Source: an uncultured Rivibacter sp.
GTDB lineage: Bacteria > Pseudomonadota > Gammaproteobacteria > Burkholderiales > Burkholderiaceae
Direction of reading: 5' to 3'
Length of the DNA stretch: 64,000 nt
NCBI GenBank assembly: GCA_946480925.1
Contig: CAMLLU010000008.1
Location: 62,001 to 126,000, forward strand
In this document: positions 21,001 through 27,837 of the stretch, in pieces
Position numbering within the stretch: the stretch's first letter is position 1
Layout of the letters: every line of letters begins with the position of its first letter
Made by a program: the position numbers and the translations under genes
Notes under the pieces: generated by a model
Database searches by the model: none
What the model was told of the DNA's origin: nothing
The model's input: the letters and a program-made list of their open reading frames with translations, nothing else

Positions 21001-21204
21001 CGTTACGTGCTGTCGGTGGTGGGCAGCAGCGCGTACCGGCTGGCGACGGACGGCTCGGGCTTTGCGAACCTCTACCTGACCGGCGACTGGATCAGGACCG
21101 GGCTGAACGCGGGTTGCGTGGAGGCAGCGGTGATGGCGGGCATGCAGACCTCGCGGGCGATCTGTGGGTGGCCGAGGGCGGTTCGGGGGGAGGGGGATCT
21201 TTGA
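18064..21204 (+). CDS. acetoacetate decarboxylase-like / FAD-dependent oxidoreductase fusion
   Basis: 1046 aa. Residues about 15-310 look like an acetoacetate-decarboxylase fold, with HIYVWPCHIFVDD and ELYGYPKYG; Lys140 aligns with the Schiff-base lysine, while the second lysine of the usual PKK is Tyr. From residue 326 a flavin-binding Rossmann motif begins (KKIAILGGGVGAMTAAFWL), followed by QMGWRVGGKGASGRN and EEHGLHIWFGFYDN, as in phytoene-desaturase or amine-oxidase-like enzymes. The C-terminus NLYLTGDWIRTGLNAGCVEAAV closes the FAD site. The substrate is unknown. The ATG at 18064 follows AAGGGAA. It starts about 55 bases after rtcR but looks functionally unrelated. Confidence 0.8.
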   Translation: MGQAPQRPDYIYSGGNVLMHSPLSLGQSEMYGFFVRGDRAKLQRSVDETLNAASAGRMHFKVLSPFVLLTFTKVGHAQSTHPTDAAKGWGIETDIVTWVMVGQVLPGQTRINHIYVWPCHIFVDDTMALINGRELYGYPKYGCEYTMPAPGNAPQSFTLAAKGFQPFSPETQLTMHPLLAIDATDTSRAHKPLQGWESFVKQLVELLASETDALDLDAAGWEQVAQAFFKPQLDQIFLKQFPDSAGEKAVYQAIVSAPAVVNKLHSVELLGWQYELTLQPFASFPLADTLGLQLGAQPAILPFHLTMDFEVTQGEELVDNSVVAPKKIAILGGGVGAMTAAFWLTDQPGWRNRYDITLYQMGWRVGGKGASGRNAALGQRIEEHGLHIWFGFYDNAFNTIQKAYELLQRPSGAPLATWQDAFKPQHFITLTEFVKGQWKTWPIDTPIKPGTPGQGTESVGPWAMASTLYAWIKSWLGQLKDEAALTEPQPLTPPGEEHEGWLHQLARHVEQDVKHLAADVEHAAAALVQFSEALAEDARAHDAEHHALMHSALKSLRGWLHDSVAAEDASDALRRLYIVIDLACTALIGMFEDGVFTQGFDVINDIDFYAWLTKHGANEKLTVHSAPVRGFYDLVFAYENGDFERPNIEAGTMLRGMLRVAVAYHGGIMWEMQSGMGDTVFTPLYQVLKSRGVNFRFFHKVEELVPAADGRNVVEQIRLTRQVGVTRGADHYDPLVDVKGLACWPSEPQYGQIVPEQVALLQQHDVNLESNWSNWPELYQQHFGCPLPTQMLQRGVDFDLVIFGISADGVKDLCPQLVARSPALQAMGEKVKTVATQAYQVWLDCDLEAMGWKSFGANHQEPVLSAFTEPFDTWAPMDQLLQREAWPPAQTQPKNVSYFCSALPVSGYPPYSDHGFPARCAAAVKQSAITQLDTQIGALWPGVAHRGGFQWGCLVDPGQGNGEQRFDRQYWRANVDPSERYVLSVVGSSAYRLATDGSGFANLYLTGDWIRTGLNAGCVEAAVMAGMQTSRAICGWPRAVRGEGDL

Positions 21205-21603
21205 GTGGGCTGTCGCGCGCGGAGAGCGGTCTTCCGTGGGAAGAGGTAATTGATATGTGGAGCCCTCAACTTCTGGTCACCAAATGTGTAACTCTTTGTG
21301 TTCTGCAGAGGGCCGCCATGCCCCCTTCAACCCCGGATATCGGTGATACGTGCGATACCAGTGATAACTGCGATACACCGATAACCGCATTTCACAGAAA
21401 AATTCTTGCAATACAACAGGTTAGCGACGATCGTGCACGCAAAGTGTGCAACTCACACACTGAGTTGTTGAAGATTCACGCCATCTAAGTCATCTGTCGT
21501 GTCTGCATATGCTGACTTCTGAGTGACTGGAACGTATCTAAATCGTTGATCTGCCGGAAGGGGACTCCGAGAATTGGCGCCGTAACAAGCTCCCGCGACA
21601 CCA
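21205..21603. other. AT-richer intergenic region with GATA-spaced tandem repeats
   Basis: This 399-base gap is clearly less GC-rich than the flanking core genes and marks the start of an accessory patch. It holds the tandem repeats described separately (21336-21383). A frame crossing it on the plus strand (to 21488) is the tail of a shadow ORF and has no ribosome site. No promoter or terminator could be assigned with confidence. Confidence 0.5.
21336..21383 (+). repeat. six GATA-core tandem repeats, iteron-like
   Basis: GATA occurs at 21336, 21344, 21354, 21363, 21372 and 21380, i.e. every 8-10 bases, in the extended forms GTGATAC, TGCGATAC, GTGATAA, TGCGATAC and CCGATAA. Spacing near one helical turn suggests a protein that binds repeatedly to one face of the DNA, as at iterons of replication origins or a multi-site operator. 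The next gene (21604) is a candidate partner. Confidence 0.5.
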
Positions 21604-22254
21604 ATGGCGACGATCCAACCCCCACCCATGCCGGCTCAACCATTGGCTGCGCCGACGGCTTCAGTAGCCTCCGTGACACCCGCCCCGAAGCTCGTCTTCG
21701 GTGCATTGCCGGTCCCCACGGGCAAGCAGCAATCGAACAAGCACCAGAAAGCGAAGCAAACCGCGATCGAGATCCGGAAACTTCACTGGCCGGAGGTCAA
21801 GGATGACGACCTCTGGCTACTGTCGGATCGCAAACGCGGCGGCTTCGCGCAAGTGCCGCGCCCCTTGTCGCTGGTGATGAACATCATCAACGACATCACA
21901 AAGCGTAAGTACGCAAAGGCCGTTCCCGCCGGAAAGACTTTCTTGGTCTTATGGCTGCATCACTATGGTGAGGGGCTCGTCAAGATCGACAGCGAAGCCG
22001 ACGCTGCATACGAGGCGGGCTACGGAGGCGAGCGCAACATCTCCACTTTCCGCGCTCACATGAAGATCCTGCAGGAGATCGGCTTCATCGATTTCCGCGC
22101 TGGCACCAAGGGGCCGATGCAGTACGTGCTGATGCGCAACCCCTATGCCGTAGTAAAGAGACTCCACGGCGAAAAACTGGTGTCTGATCAGCAGTTCGCG
22201 GCGCTGATTGAACGCACCAACGCCATCGGCTCGGGTGATGAGTTGAAGGGGTAG
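21604..22254 (+). CDS. hypothetical protein of accessory region
   Basis: 216 aa, of lower GC than the neighbours. The N-terminal ~45 residues are rich in Pro, Ala and Gln and look disordered. The rest seems a compact alpha/beta or winged-helix domain (IRKLHWPEVKDDDLWLLSDR, TFRAHMKILQEIGFIDFRAG, QYVLMRNPYAVVKRLH), where the second stretch resembles a recognition-helix segment. I do not recognise the family; a replication-initiator or regulator role is suggested only by the tandem repeats upstream. Weak ribosome site. The next gene starts three bases after its stop, so they form an operon. Confidence 0.65.
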   Translation: MATIQPPPMPAQPLAAPTASVASVTPAPKLVFGALPVPTGKQQSNKHQKAKQTAIEIRKLHWPEVKDDDLWLLSDRKRGGFAQVPRPLSLVMNIINDITKRKYAKAVPAGKTFLVLWLHHYGEGLVKIDSEADAAYEAGYGGERNISTFRAHMKILQEIGFIDFRAGTKGPMQYVLMRNPYAVVKRLHGEKLVSDQQFAALIERTNAIGSGDELKG

Positions 22255-22257
22255 GCC

Positions 22258-22506
22258 ATGCAGCGCGTTGTCATTGAGGACTTCTACCGCGAACTGGATG
22301 CCACAGATGAGGGCTACGTTCGGAAGAAGCTCGCGACCGGTGGGTACGCTGGTTGGAAGGCGAAGCACGCGAAGCATTGGCTGGAGGAGCGCGCAACGAA
22401 GCGAGCAGAGCAGCGCGAGGCGGGGATCGTTCGATGGACCAAGTTCGGGGCGCTGGCCACTCTCGCTAGTGTGGTCATGACGATCGTACTGTTCTGGCTG
22501 CGCTAA
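22258..22506 (+). CDS. small membrane-anchored hypothetical protein
   Basis: 82 aa. A charged helical N-terminal part (EDFYRELDATDEGYVRKKLATGGY, then KHAKHWLEERATKRAEQREAG) is followed by one C-terminal membrane helix (about residues 61-81, ending LFWLR). It begins three bases after the previous stop with GGGGTAGGCC before the ATG. This topology, cytoplasmic helix plus tail anchor, occurs in many small accessory-region proteins. No family recognised. Confidence 0.6.
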   Translation: MQRVVIEDFYRELDATDEGYVRKKLATGGYAGWKAKHAKHWLEERATKRAEQREAGIVRWTKFGALATLASVVMTIVLFWLR

Positions 22507-22572
22507 ACGGAGAGTTCCGCACTGAGGCAAGCGGCAGCATGAGCCACGCAGGGCGGTCCACCCCCTGCCGCC

Positions 22573-22797
22573 GTGCGCGACGTGGAGCGCTACTGTGTGC
22601 AGCCGGCGCGGGCCTTCTACACATGCTGGGAGCCGCGCACTTGGACGCAGGCACGCGCCAAGGCGCAGGCAGTGCAGGACAAGCGCGCCGACATGCGCGA
22701 CTTCAACGATGCGGGGCTGCTTAGGCGTGGCATGTCGCTCGATCTGCTGACGCGAGTGATCGACCGTTGGGCGCGCGAGGCGGGCAAGCCCGCATAG
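22573..22797 (+). CDS. possible small hypothetical protein
   Basis: 74 aa from a GTG. Composition is protein-like (Trp, Tyr, Cys spread, RDVERYCVQPARAFYTCWEP, and a C-terminal amphipathic stretch LDLLTRVIDRWAREAG). There is no clear ribosome site and the frame is short, so it may be a gene fragment within the accessory patch. No family recognised. Confidence 0.35.
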   Translation: MRDVERYCVQPARAFYTCWEPRTWTQARAKAQAVQDKRADMRDFNDAGLLRRGMSLDLLTRVIDRWAREAGKPA

Positions 22798-22835
22798 CGA
22801 GTCGTAGCAGTGCGGGTGAATGCCCGCCGTCCCCC

Positions 22836-22948
22836 ACCCACCGCCGACAAATCGCCGCAATGTCCCGCGGCGTGCGGCAGCACCCGCCGATCAGCCTTGC
22901 TCCGGCATCGGCCCAATGCATCGCTGCCTCGGCCAGCGACGCACCGCC
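22836..22948 (-). pseudogene. relic of the 3' end of a homocysteine S-methyltransferase gene
   Basis: The minus strand still encodes LAEAAMHWADAGARLIGGCC and a following RDIAAICRRW, the C-terminal zinc-binding end of mmuM. Over ~113 bases it matches 25125-25241 inside the intact gene at roughly 88 percent, with a 3-base length difference. Similarity stops abruptly at both ends and there is no gene body. It is an old duplicate or the remnant of a paralogue, and lies in the same orientation as the intact gene 2.2 kb away. Confidence 0.75.
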
Positions 22949-23014
22949 TTCTGCCCCGGCTCTTGAGGTCCGGGGCGGCAGGGACATGCGTGTCGCGGGC
23001 AAGCTCAGCTGCGC

Positions 23015-24409
23015 TCAAAGCAGCCCGAGTTCGGCCGCCTTCAGGGTCGCCGCTGCCCGGCTGCTGCATGCCAGCTTCTCGAACACATGCTCGAGATGCG
23101 TGCGCACGGTCGCCGGGCTGATGCCGAGCCGTTGCGCCGCTTCCTTGTTGCTGGCGCCACGGGCGATCGCGCGCAGCACGTCGAGTTCGCGGGGCGACAG
23201 CAGCGTCGGTGTCGCCCGCTGGCGCGGTGCCCGCGCGCCCAGCAGCGCCTCGACCAGGTCGCGCCCATAACGTCCAGCCTGCGCTTCGTCACGCAAGGTG
23301 CGCGCCGCGTCGGCTTCGTCGAGCGCAGGTCGCCACGGCCGCGCCGAACGCAGGGCGACCCAGCTCGCCGCCGCGGCCAGCAGCCGTGCCTCGGCGCTCT
23401 GCGGTGCCAGGCCGCGGAAGTGCCCCGAGCCGTCGTCACGCTCGAACACCCATGAGGCGAGTTCGGCCTCGGCAGACAGGCCCTCGAGTTCGCGTGCCGC
23501 GCGAGCGGTCCAGTAGGCAGCCAGCCGCACCTGCTCGTGTTCGGTGCGCGTCAGGGGCGCCTGCTTGTTCCACAGTGCGTTGGGCAGCGCGGCCCGCCCC
23601 ATGCCGTGCAGCAGCGCGGCCGCAATGGTTCGGCGCACGGCTTGCGGATCGAGGCCCAGGCGGGGTCCCGCAGCCTCGACGGCCGACGCCACGGCGCGCG
23701 AATGCCCGGTGAGCCACGGCAGCTTGAGGTCGATCACGTCGGCGAGCAGGGTGAGCGGCACTGCCGCGTCGGGCGCCTGCGCCGCGACGTCCTCTTCGGC
23801 CTCGTCGATCTCGGCGAGCCAGCCGCGTGCATATGCGTGCAGCGCTTCAACCAGCACGCGTGGGTGCCGCTCGCCGGCGGCGGGCACGGCGCCGGCGCCA
23901 TGCAGCCGCGCAGCGATCTCGAACTCGCCGCAGAGCGTGACGATGGCGACGAGCTCGGTCGCAGCACCGCCGCCTTCGAGGTCGTAGCCGTCGAACACAT
24001 GGCGCAATGCCTGCTCGACCGCAGCCGGCGGCCCGAGCCGCTGCGCGATGTCGCCAGCGACCTCGCAGTGGATCTGCGCGACGCCGGCGAAGGCTGCGAG
24101 GCGCTCGCGCTGTACCGGGTCGGCGAGGGCCGCTGCCTGCAGTTGCGCCAGGAGCGCCGGCTCGGCAAGCATCTTCGCGCGGCCGGCAACGTCGTCGCCC
24201 AGCAGCGCCGCAACCTCGCCCGCGTTGGCGGTGCAGCCCGACCACCGCAGCAGGGCGACGCTGCTGGCGTCGGCCGCGAGCTCGGCGCGCCCGAGCGCCT
24301 GCGCGAGCCGCCTCGCCAGCGCAGCGACGCGGCGCGAGTGATTGCAGGGCTGCCCCATGCTGAGATCACCCACGAAGGCGAGCGCGTGCATCGCGTCGTG
24401 GACGCGCAC
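23015..24409 (-). CDS. LuxR-type regulator with HD-domain sensory region
   Basis: About 464 aa. The C-terminal ~65 residues are a LuxR/NarL helix-turn-helix (LLSPRELDVLRAIARGASNK, then AAQRLGISPATVRTHLEHVFEKL). Two HD-type segments are seen: HSRRVAALARRLAQALGRAE near the start, and TGHSRAVASAVEAAG with AALLHGMGRAALPNALW in the middle, the second resembling HD-GYP domains but with HGMGR in place of HDIGK. It could sense a small molecule rather than hydrolyse it. The GTG at 24409 has GAAGG upstream; TTG 24442 and ATG 24391 are alternatives. It is divergent from the membrane-protein gene at 24595, a likely target. Confidence 0.75.
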   Translation of the reverse strand: MRVHDAMHALAFVGDLSMGQPCNHSRRVAALARRLAQALGRAELAADASSVALLRWSGCTANAGEVAALLGDDVAGRAKMLAEPALLAQLQAAALADPVQRERLAAFAGVAQIHCEVAGDIAQRLGPPAAVEQALRHVFDGYDLEGGGAATELVAIVTLCGEFEIAARLHGAGAVPAAGERHPRVLVEALHAYARGWLAEIDEAEEDVAAQAPDAAVPLTLLADVIDLKLPWLTGHSRAVASAVEAAGPRLGLDPQAVRRTIAAALLHGMGRAALPNALWNKQAPLTRTEHEQVRLAAYWTARAARELEGLSAEAELASWVFERDDGSGHFRGLAPQSAEARLLAAAASWVALRSARPWRPALDEADAARTLRDEAQAGRYGRDLVEALLGARAPRQRATPTLLSPRELDVLRAIARGASNKEAAQRLGISPATVRTHLEHVFEKLACSSRAAATLKAAELGLL

Positions 24410-24594
24410 CGTTGTGCCTTCGGCGACGGGGTTGGTGGTCAAGATGGGGTCGAAGTCGGCCGCAGTCGCGGCAATGTGCCGCGCACTGGCGACGGTGGCA
24501 AGCGCTGGTCGGTGGGCGATCGGATATTCGACCGATGGTGCGCGGCCCGGCCGAGGCTCACCATGGCGCCATCGCCACTCGATCGGATCCCGCC

Positions 24595-25080
24595 ATGCCC
24601 GCCAGCCTCAGCACACTCGGCATCGTCCACACCACGATCAGCATCGCGCCGGTGCTGCTCGGTGGCTACGCGCTCGCCACGCGCGGCGCCATCTCGCCCG
24701 ACGACCGACTCGGCCGCACCTACATCGCGGCGATGCTCGCGTCGATCGTGACCTCGTTCGGCCTCTCGAGCACCGGCGGCGTTGGCCCCGGCCATGTGCT
24801 GGGCGTCATCGCCGCCCTGCTGATGGGCTTTGCCATTCGCCCGCCGGCCCTGCTGGGCCGCGCCGTGCCGTATCTGCGCACGCTGGCCATGTCGGCCAGC
24901 TACCTGATCCTGCTGATCCCCGGCACGGTCGAGACGCTCACGCGCCTGCCGGGCGGCGCGCCGATCGCGACCCGAGGCCCCGAGTCGCCCGAGGTCAAGG
25001 CCGCGCTCGGCCTGTTCTTCCTGCTGTTCCTCGTCGGCAGTGCCTGGCAGGTGCTGTGCATCCGCCGGGCGCGCGGCTGA
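24595..25080 (+). CDS. small polytopic membrane protein, function unknown
   Basis: 161 aa with four predicted membrane helices (about residues 8-26, 46-80 as two close helices, 90-112 and 137-157). The N-terminal stretch LGIVHTTISIAPVLLGGYAL resembles small DUF2306-like membrane proteins, but I cannot assign a family. It is divergent from the HD/LuxR regulator across ~185 bases and convergent with mmuM. Confidence 0.65.
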   Translation: MPASLSTLGIVHTTISIAPVLLGGYALATRGAISPDDRLGRTYIAAMLASIVTSFGLSSTGGVGPGHVLGVIAALLMGFAIRPPALLGRAVPYLRTLAMSASYLILLIPGTVETLTRLPGGAPIATRGPESPEVKAALGLFFLLFLVGSAWQVLCIRRARG

Positions 25081-25100
25081 GCGGGCTTCTGGAACCTTTC

Positions 25101-26099
25101 CTAGCGCGAAGGGTTCTGGCCCCCCGTCCACCTCCGGCAAATCGCCGCAATGTCCTGCGGCGTCGTCCGGCAGCAGCCGCCGATCAGCCTCGCGCCCGCA
25201 TCGGCCCAATGCATCGCGGCCTCGGCCAGCGCCGCGCCGCCGTCGTGCGCGGTGCCGTGCCACACCTTGCGCACGGCGTCGTAGTGCTCGCCGGCATTGG
25301 GGTACACGACGATGGGCTTCTTCGTGCGGGCCCGCGCAATGGCCACCAACGACTCCACGTGCTGCGGCGCCGTGCAGTTGATGCCGACGGCTCCCACCTG
25401 CGCAAAGCCGTCGAGCGCCGCCACGCAGTCGGCGAATGGCTCGCCCTGGCTGTCGTGCGCGCCGTCACGGCATGAAAAGCTGATCCACGCTTCGCTGCCC
25501 GGCACTTCCTGCAGCAGCCGCGCGAGCGCGCGGGCTTCAGCCAGGCAGGGCACGGTTTCGCAGGCCAGCAGGTCGGCGCCGGTGTTCGCCAGCAGTTGCA
25601 GGCGCGGGCGGTGGAAGTCCATCAGCGCGGCTTCGTCGAGGCCGTAGTTCCCGCGGTATTCGGAGCCGTCGGCCAGCATCGCGCCGTAGGGGCCGATGCT
25701 GGCGGCCACCAGGGGCTTCGCACGGCCGGCGTGCGCCGGGTCGTGCTCGGCTTCGCGCCAGAACGCATCGCGCGCCTCGCAGGCCAGCGAGACGGCCAGG
25801 CGCATGAGCCCTGCGGCTTCGTCATGGCCGATGCCGCGCTTGGCGAAGCCCTCGAAGGTGGCCTGGTAGGTGGCCGTGGTGGCCACGTCGGCGCCGGCGC
25901 GAAAGTAGTCGAGGTGCACTTCGCGAATGAGCTCCGGCCGCTCGATCAGCAGCCGGGCCGACCACAGCGGGTCGTCGATGTCGGCGCCGCGCCGTGCCAG
26001 CTCGGTGCCCAGGGCGCCGTCAAGCACGAGGTGGCCGTGGCGCGCCAGCCAGTCGGCGATGACGCCTTGCGGGGCGGGGCTGTCAGCGGAACGTGCCAT
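25101..26099 (-). CDS. mmuM: homocysteine S-methyltransferase
   Basis: 332 aa (E. coli 310). It transfers a methyl group from S-methylmethionine or S-adenosylmethionine to homocysteine. Start HLVLDGALGTELARRGADI is classic, as are TATYQATFEGFAKRG, GPYGAMLADGSEYRGNYG, and the zinc ligands Cys in GINCTAP and GGCC near the C-terminus. Its ATG is three bases after the stop of the solute-binding protein gene, so the two form an operon. A degraded copy of its 3' end lies at 22836-22948. No permease for S-methylmethionine is adjacent. Confidence 0.92.
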   Translation of the reverse strand: MARSADSPAPQGVIADWLARHGHLVLDGALGTELARRGADIDDPLWSARLLIERPELIREVHLDYFRAGADVATTATYQATFEGFAKRGIGHDEAAGLMRLAVSLACEARDAFWREAEHDPAHAGRAKPLVAASIGPYGAMLADGSEYRGNYGLDEAALMDFHRPRLQLLANTGADLLACETVPCLAEARALARLLQEVPGSEAWISFSCRDGAHDSQGEPFADCVAALDGFAQVGAVGINCTAPQHVESLVAIARARTKKPIVVYPNAGEHYDAVRKVWHGTAHDGGAALAEAAMHWADAGARLIGGCCRTTPQDIAAICRRWTGGQNPSR

Positions 26100-26102
26100 T
26101 GG

Positions 26103-26927
26103 TCAGCGGGCCTCTTCGGTGCCGAAGTAGCGGGCGTGGATGCGAGCGTAGCTGCCGTCGGCACGCACGGCGGCAAGACCCTTGTCGAGCAAGGCCAGCA
26201 GCTCGGCGTTGCCCTTGCGCACCACCATGCCGTAGCGCTCGGTCGGGAAGTCGGGGTCGCTCACGGTCTTGAAGCGTGCGCCGTTGTTGGCCACGTAGTG
26301 CGCGATGAGTCCGTTGTCGGCCACCACGGCATCGACGCCGCCGCTTTCCAGCTCCTTCAGTGCCAGTGGAATGGACTCGAAGCGGCGGATCTTCGGGTGC
26401 GTCTTGCCGAAGGTCCTGGAGACGACCTCGTCGCCGGTGGTGCCGGTCTGCACGGCCACGCGCAGCTTGGCCAGGTCGGCCAGCTTCGCGACCTTCGAAT
26501 CCTTCGGCACCGCGATGAGCTGGCTTGCATCGAAGTAGGGTTGCGAGAAGTCCATGGTCTGGCGGCGCTCGTCGGTGATGGTGATGGCGTGCATCAGCAT
26601 GTCGCGGTCGCCCTGGGCCAGTGCATTGAACATGCCTTCCCATGGCGTGGCGACGAACTTCACCTGGAAGCCGGCACGCTCGGCGATGGCAGTGAGCAGC
26701 TCCACTTCGAAGCCGACGATCTCGCCCTTGTCGTTCTGCCATTCGAAGGGCGGGTACACCGGGTCGGTGCCGACGACGTAGGTGTGCGGGGCGGCCGCCG
26801 GTGCCGGCTCGGCGGGCGCGGCGGCAGGTGCGGGCGGCTCGGGCTTGCTGCAGGCGATGATGGAGAGCGTGGCCAGGACGGCGGCACCGCCCAGGACGAG
26901 GCGGCGCGACAGCTTGTGAAGATGCAT
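26103..26927 (-). CDS. amino acid ABC transporter solute-binding lipoprotein (orphan)
   Basis: 274 aa. The signal peptide ends in a lipobox (LSIIAC), so the mature protein is anchored at its Cys. The type-3 solute-binding fold begins YVVGTDPVYPPFEWQND, with VGFEVELLTAIAERAG, DMLMHAITITDERRQTMDFS and DAVVADNGL. These proteins bind amino acids for uptake. The ATG at 26927 gives the proper signal peptide; upstream residues do not. There is no permease or ATPase in the neighbourhood. It is the first gene of a two-gene operon with mmuM, so methionine or S-methylmethionine is a plausible ligand by context only. Confidence 0.85.
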   Translation of the reverse strand: MHLHKLSRRLVLGGAAVLATLSIIACSKPEPPAPAAAPAEPAPAAAPHTYVVGTDPVYPPFEWQNDKGEIVGFEVELLTAIAERAGFQVKFVATPWEGMFNALAQGDRDMLMHAITITDERRQTMDFSQPYFDASQLIAVPKDSKVAKLADLAKLRVAVQTGTTGDEVVSRTFGKTHPKIRRFESIPLALKELESGGVDAVVADNGLIAHYVANNGARFKTVSDPDFPTERYGMVVRKGNAELLALLDKGLAAVRADGSYARIHARYFGTEEAR

Positions 26928-27104
26928 GACGAGGATGGCGATGGATGAAAGGACGGACGTGATGCGCGTCGGGGCAGGGAGCGGGGATGCTTGCATGGCC
27001 GCGTGCGGCGAGGCTGCGCATCAGGTGGCCCGCGTGCCCGATCGCCCGCGCGGCGGTGCGGTTGGGTGCTGCGAATCGGCAGGCGGTGGCGCGGAGGTGC
27101 GAGC

Positions 27105-27221
27105 ATGAGACATCCAGTGTCAACCTGGACGTCCCGGGCTGCCGCGCCGGGCCGCCCCAAGCAAGGCCCGCCCCTCGCGGAGGGGCGATCGCCGTACTCG
27201 GCGAGCGGGGTGTCGTCATGA
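27105..27221 (+). CDS. leader ORF / structured 5' element, copy A (38 aa)
   Basis: Second copy of the 38-codon element found at 7241-7357. It starts MRHPVSTWTSR and ends GVSS-stop, has GGAGG seven bases before its ATG, and its TGA overlaps the ATG of the Lrp-type gene as ATGA. Hairpins include CGCCCCTC/GAGGGGCG (27169-27187) and TCGCCG/CGGCGA (27189-27204). Five of 38 amino acids differ from copy B, so protein conservation is not clearly stronger than RNA conservation. Could be a leader peptide, a cis RNA, or a repeat captured as a leader. Confidence 0.5.
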   Translation: MRHPVSTWTSRAAAPGRPKQGPPLAEGRSPYSASGVSS

Positions 27222-27706
27222 CCGATACCAAACTGGCGCTCGACGACTTCGACCGGGCGATCCTCGCCATCGTGCAGCGCGACTGCCAACGCAAGGCCGA
27301 GGCCATCGCAGCCGACGTGGGCCTGTCGGCCTCGGCGGTGCAGCGCCGGCTGAAGCGGCTGCGGACGGCCGGCGTCATCCGCGCTGAGGTGGCCGTGCTC
27401 GACCGGCGCGCCGGCAGCCATGGCGTCACGCTGCTGGCGGGCCTGGAGATCGAGCGCGACAACTACGCGGTGCTGGCGGCCTTTCGGCGATGGGCCGACC
27501 GGCACGATGCGGTGCAGCAGGTGTACTACGTGACCGGTGAGGTGGACCTGGTGCTGGTGGTGACCGCGCGCGACATGGCCCACTACGACGCGCTGTGCGC
27601 GCGCCTCATGGCCGACATCCCGCAGATCCGCCGCATCAACACGCAGGTGGTGATCGACGTGCTGAAGCTGGGGCTGGACGTGCCGCTGCAGCGTGGCGGC
27701 GAGTGA
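27218..27706 (+). CDS. Lrp/AsnC family transcriptional regulator
   Basis: 162 aa, standard size. The N-terminal helix-turn-helix is LDDFDRAILAIVQRDCQRKAE through VGLSASAVQRRLKRLRTAGVI; the C-terminal RAM ligand domain carries the pattern VYYVTGEVDLVLVVTARDMAHYD. Members sense amino acids and form octamers. The start overlaps the leader ORF stop. It is divergent from the solute-binding protein/mmuM operon and probably controls it in response to an amino acid; this is inference from position. Confidence 0.9.
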   Translation: MTDTKLALDDFDRAILAIVQRDCQRKAEAIAADVGLSASAVQRRLKRLRTAGVIRAEVAVLDRRAGSHGVTLLAGLEIERDNYAVLAAFRRWADRHDAVQQVYYVTGEVDLVLVVTARDMAHYDALCARLMADIPQIRRINTQVVIDVLKLGLDVPLQRGGE

Positions 27707-27727
27707 GATTCGGCAAAGCCGAATACC

Positions 27728-27819
27728 TTCACCACAGAGGCGCAGAGGGCACAGAGATTCGCGGAGGGAAAAGAGGTCTTCTCTGCGGTCCTCCGCGTCC
27801 TCTGCGCCTCCGCGGTGAA
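27728..27819. repeat. palindromic repeat R1 (CGCAGAG type)
   Basis: About 92 bases that begin TTCACCACAGAGGCGCAGAGG and end with the inverted form ending CGCGGTGAA. It is the first of four copies in the window. It lies between the convergent Lrp-type and diguanylate cyclase genes, where the long hairpin could serve as a two-way terminator. Confidence 0.85.
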
Positions 27820-27837
27820 TGAATTGAACGTGCGCGC

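Noticed and set aside
21336..21383. CRISPR array
   Set aside because: Units are only 8-10 bases with no spacers of regular length and no cas genes nearby.
22539..22724. 61-codon frame starting MSHAGRSTP
   Set aside because: Overlaps the more protein-like frame at 22573 and has Arg/Ala/Gly shadow composition.
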